Assembly (NCBI GenBank): GCA_016789625.1
Contig: JAEUQS010000321.1
Coordinates: 1-5,738 of the forward strand
DNA: 5,738 bases
Direction: 5' to 3'
Origin: Acidobacteriota bacterium
GTDB lineage: Bacteria > Acidobacteriota > Thermoanaerobaculia > UBA5066
Below, piece after piece: positions 5,274 through 5,738 of the stretch; the first letter of the stretch is position 1, and the number at the start of each line of letters is the position of its first letter. The notes below the pieces were generated by a model, which was not told where the DNA came from, searched no databases, and saw only the letters and a list, made by a program, of their open reading frames with translations. A program made the translations under genes and the position numbers.

Positions 5274-5738
5274 GCTCACTCGCTTCCGTTCGCCTCGTCA
5301 CTCTCGAAGCCGTGCGGGCCGCGCGGGAGCGGATCGCGCCGCACGTTCACGTGACGCCGGTTCTCCACTCGCGAACCCTGGACACGCGCGCCTCCGCCGA
5401 GGTCCACCTCAAGGCCGAGATCTTCCAGCGCGCCGGCGCCTTCAAGGCCCGAGGCGCGTTCTCGCGGCTCACGCTCCTCTCCGAGGGTGAACGGGCGCGC
5501 GGGGTCGTGGCCTTCTCGTCGGGGAACCACGCGCAGGCCGTCGCCCTCGCCGCGAGGGAGCTCGGCATGCACGCGACCATCGTGATGCCGAAGGACGCGC
5601 CCGCCGCCAAGATCGCCGGCACGCGCGGCTATGGAGCGGACGTGGTGCTCTACGAGCGGGGCGTCGAGAGCCGCGAGGCGATCGCGGCCCGGCTCGTGGA
5701 CGAGACCGGCGCGATCCTGGTGCCGCCGTTCGACGACG
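5270..5738 (+). CDS. Threonine/serine dehydratase family PLP enzyme, N-terminal part (runs off the window)
   Basis: The frame opens at ATG 5270, overlapping the previous stop by four bases, and is still open at the right edge after 156 codons. It belongs to fold-type II PLP enzymes. FQRAGAFKARGA (52-63) carries the Schiff-base Lys59, and SSGNHAQ (83-89) is the loop with the Asn that contacts the cofactor. ATIVMPKDAPAAKI and the following GYGADVVLY form the usual Rossmann-like small domain. The opening TLEAVRAARERIAPHVHVTPVLHS has the 'I-x-x-x-(V)-x-x-TPV' start of threonine dehydratases and serine racemases. Such enzymes deaminate L-threonine to 2-oxobutanoate or L-serine to pyruvate; biosynthetic IlvA feeds isoleucine synthesis. 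The missing C-terminus, where IlvA has regulatory ACT-like domains and TdcB-type enzymes or racemases do not, prevents a finer call. Gly-Ala-Phe-Lys in place of Gly-Ser-Phe-Lys is a common variant. Confidence 0.92.
   Translation, partial: MSSLASVRLVTLEAVRAARERIAPHVHVTPVLHSRTLDTRASAEVHLKAEIFQRAGAFKARGAFSRLTLLSEGERARGVVAFSSGNHAQAVALAARELGMHATIVMPKDAPAAKIAGTRGYGADVVLYERGVESREAIAARLVDETGAILVPPFDD

Overview
The window is a high-GC stretch (strong G/C preference at third codon positions, long antisense shadow frames) that reads as ordinary chromosomal DNA from a soil or sediment bacterium. The gene content suggests Acidobacteriota (Thermoanaerobaculia/Holophagae-like) or possibly another high-GC Gram-negative group such as Myxococcota. 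The clues are a secreted PA-domain metalloprotease ending in a dockerin-like pair with a 'D-x-N-x-x-G ... D-x-F-(Y/F)-L-N' pattern, a preceding small protein resembling post-PEP-CTERM-1 domain proteins, and a CcmA/CcmB-type ABC exporter. The assignment is inferred from protein style only; no rRNA or marker gene is present. No tRNA, rRNA, insertion sequence, CRISPR array or phage gene was seen.

Region 1 (1-2200, plus strand) is a probable secretion operon. The tail of a small protein (1-248) is followed after 8 bases by a 625-residue exported zinc metalloprotease (257-2134). Its order is signal peptide, HExxH catalytic core with a PA domain inserted, a distal Ser-His-Phe/Leu-Met-Glu-Pro segment, an IPT/TIG domain, and two dockerin-like calcium-loop repeats. 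A strong intrinsic terminator (2168-2196) closes it.

Region 2 (2201-4499, minus strand) is a three-gene operon read right to left: a CcmA-like ABC ATPase (3870-4499), a CcmB-like six-helix permease (3190-3873, TTG start inside a 4-base TTGA overlap), and, after a 50-base gap, a TPR lipoprotein of unknown function (2201-3139). ATPase and permease should form one inner-membrane transporter. The lipoprotein would sit on the periplasmic side of a membrane and may serve the same process, but that is an inference from gene order.

Region 3 (4536-5738, plus strand) diverges from region 2 across only 36 bases. It carries a DUF374/COG2121 lysophospholipid-acyltransferase-like membrane protein (4536-5273), overlapping by ATGA the start of a threonine/serine dehydratase-family PLP enzyme (5270 onward) that runs off the window.

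All six protein-coding genes are recognisable at family level except the lipoprotein. I found no convincing evidence of a wholly new system. The points most worth a second look are the PA-interrupted protease with a C-terminal dockerin-like module, the non-canonical Q-loop and H-loop of the CcmA-like ATPase, and the ccmAB-lipoprotein arrangement without ccmC.
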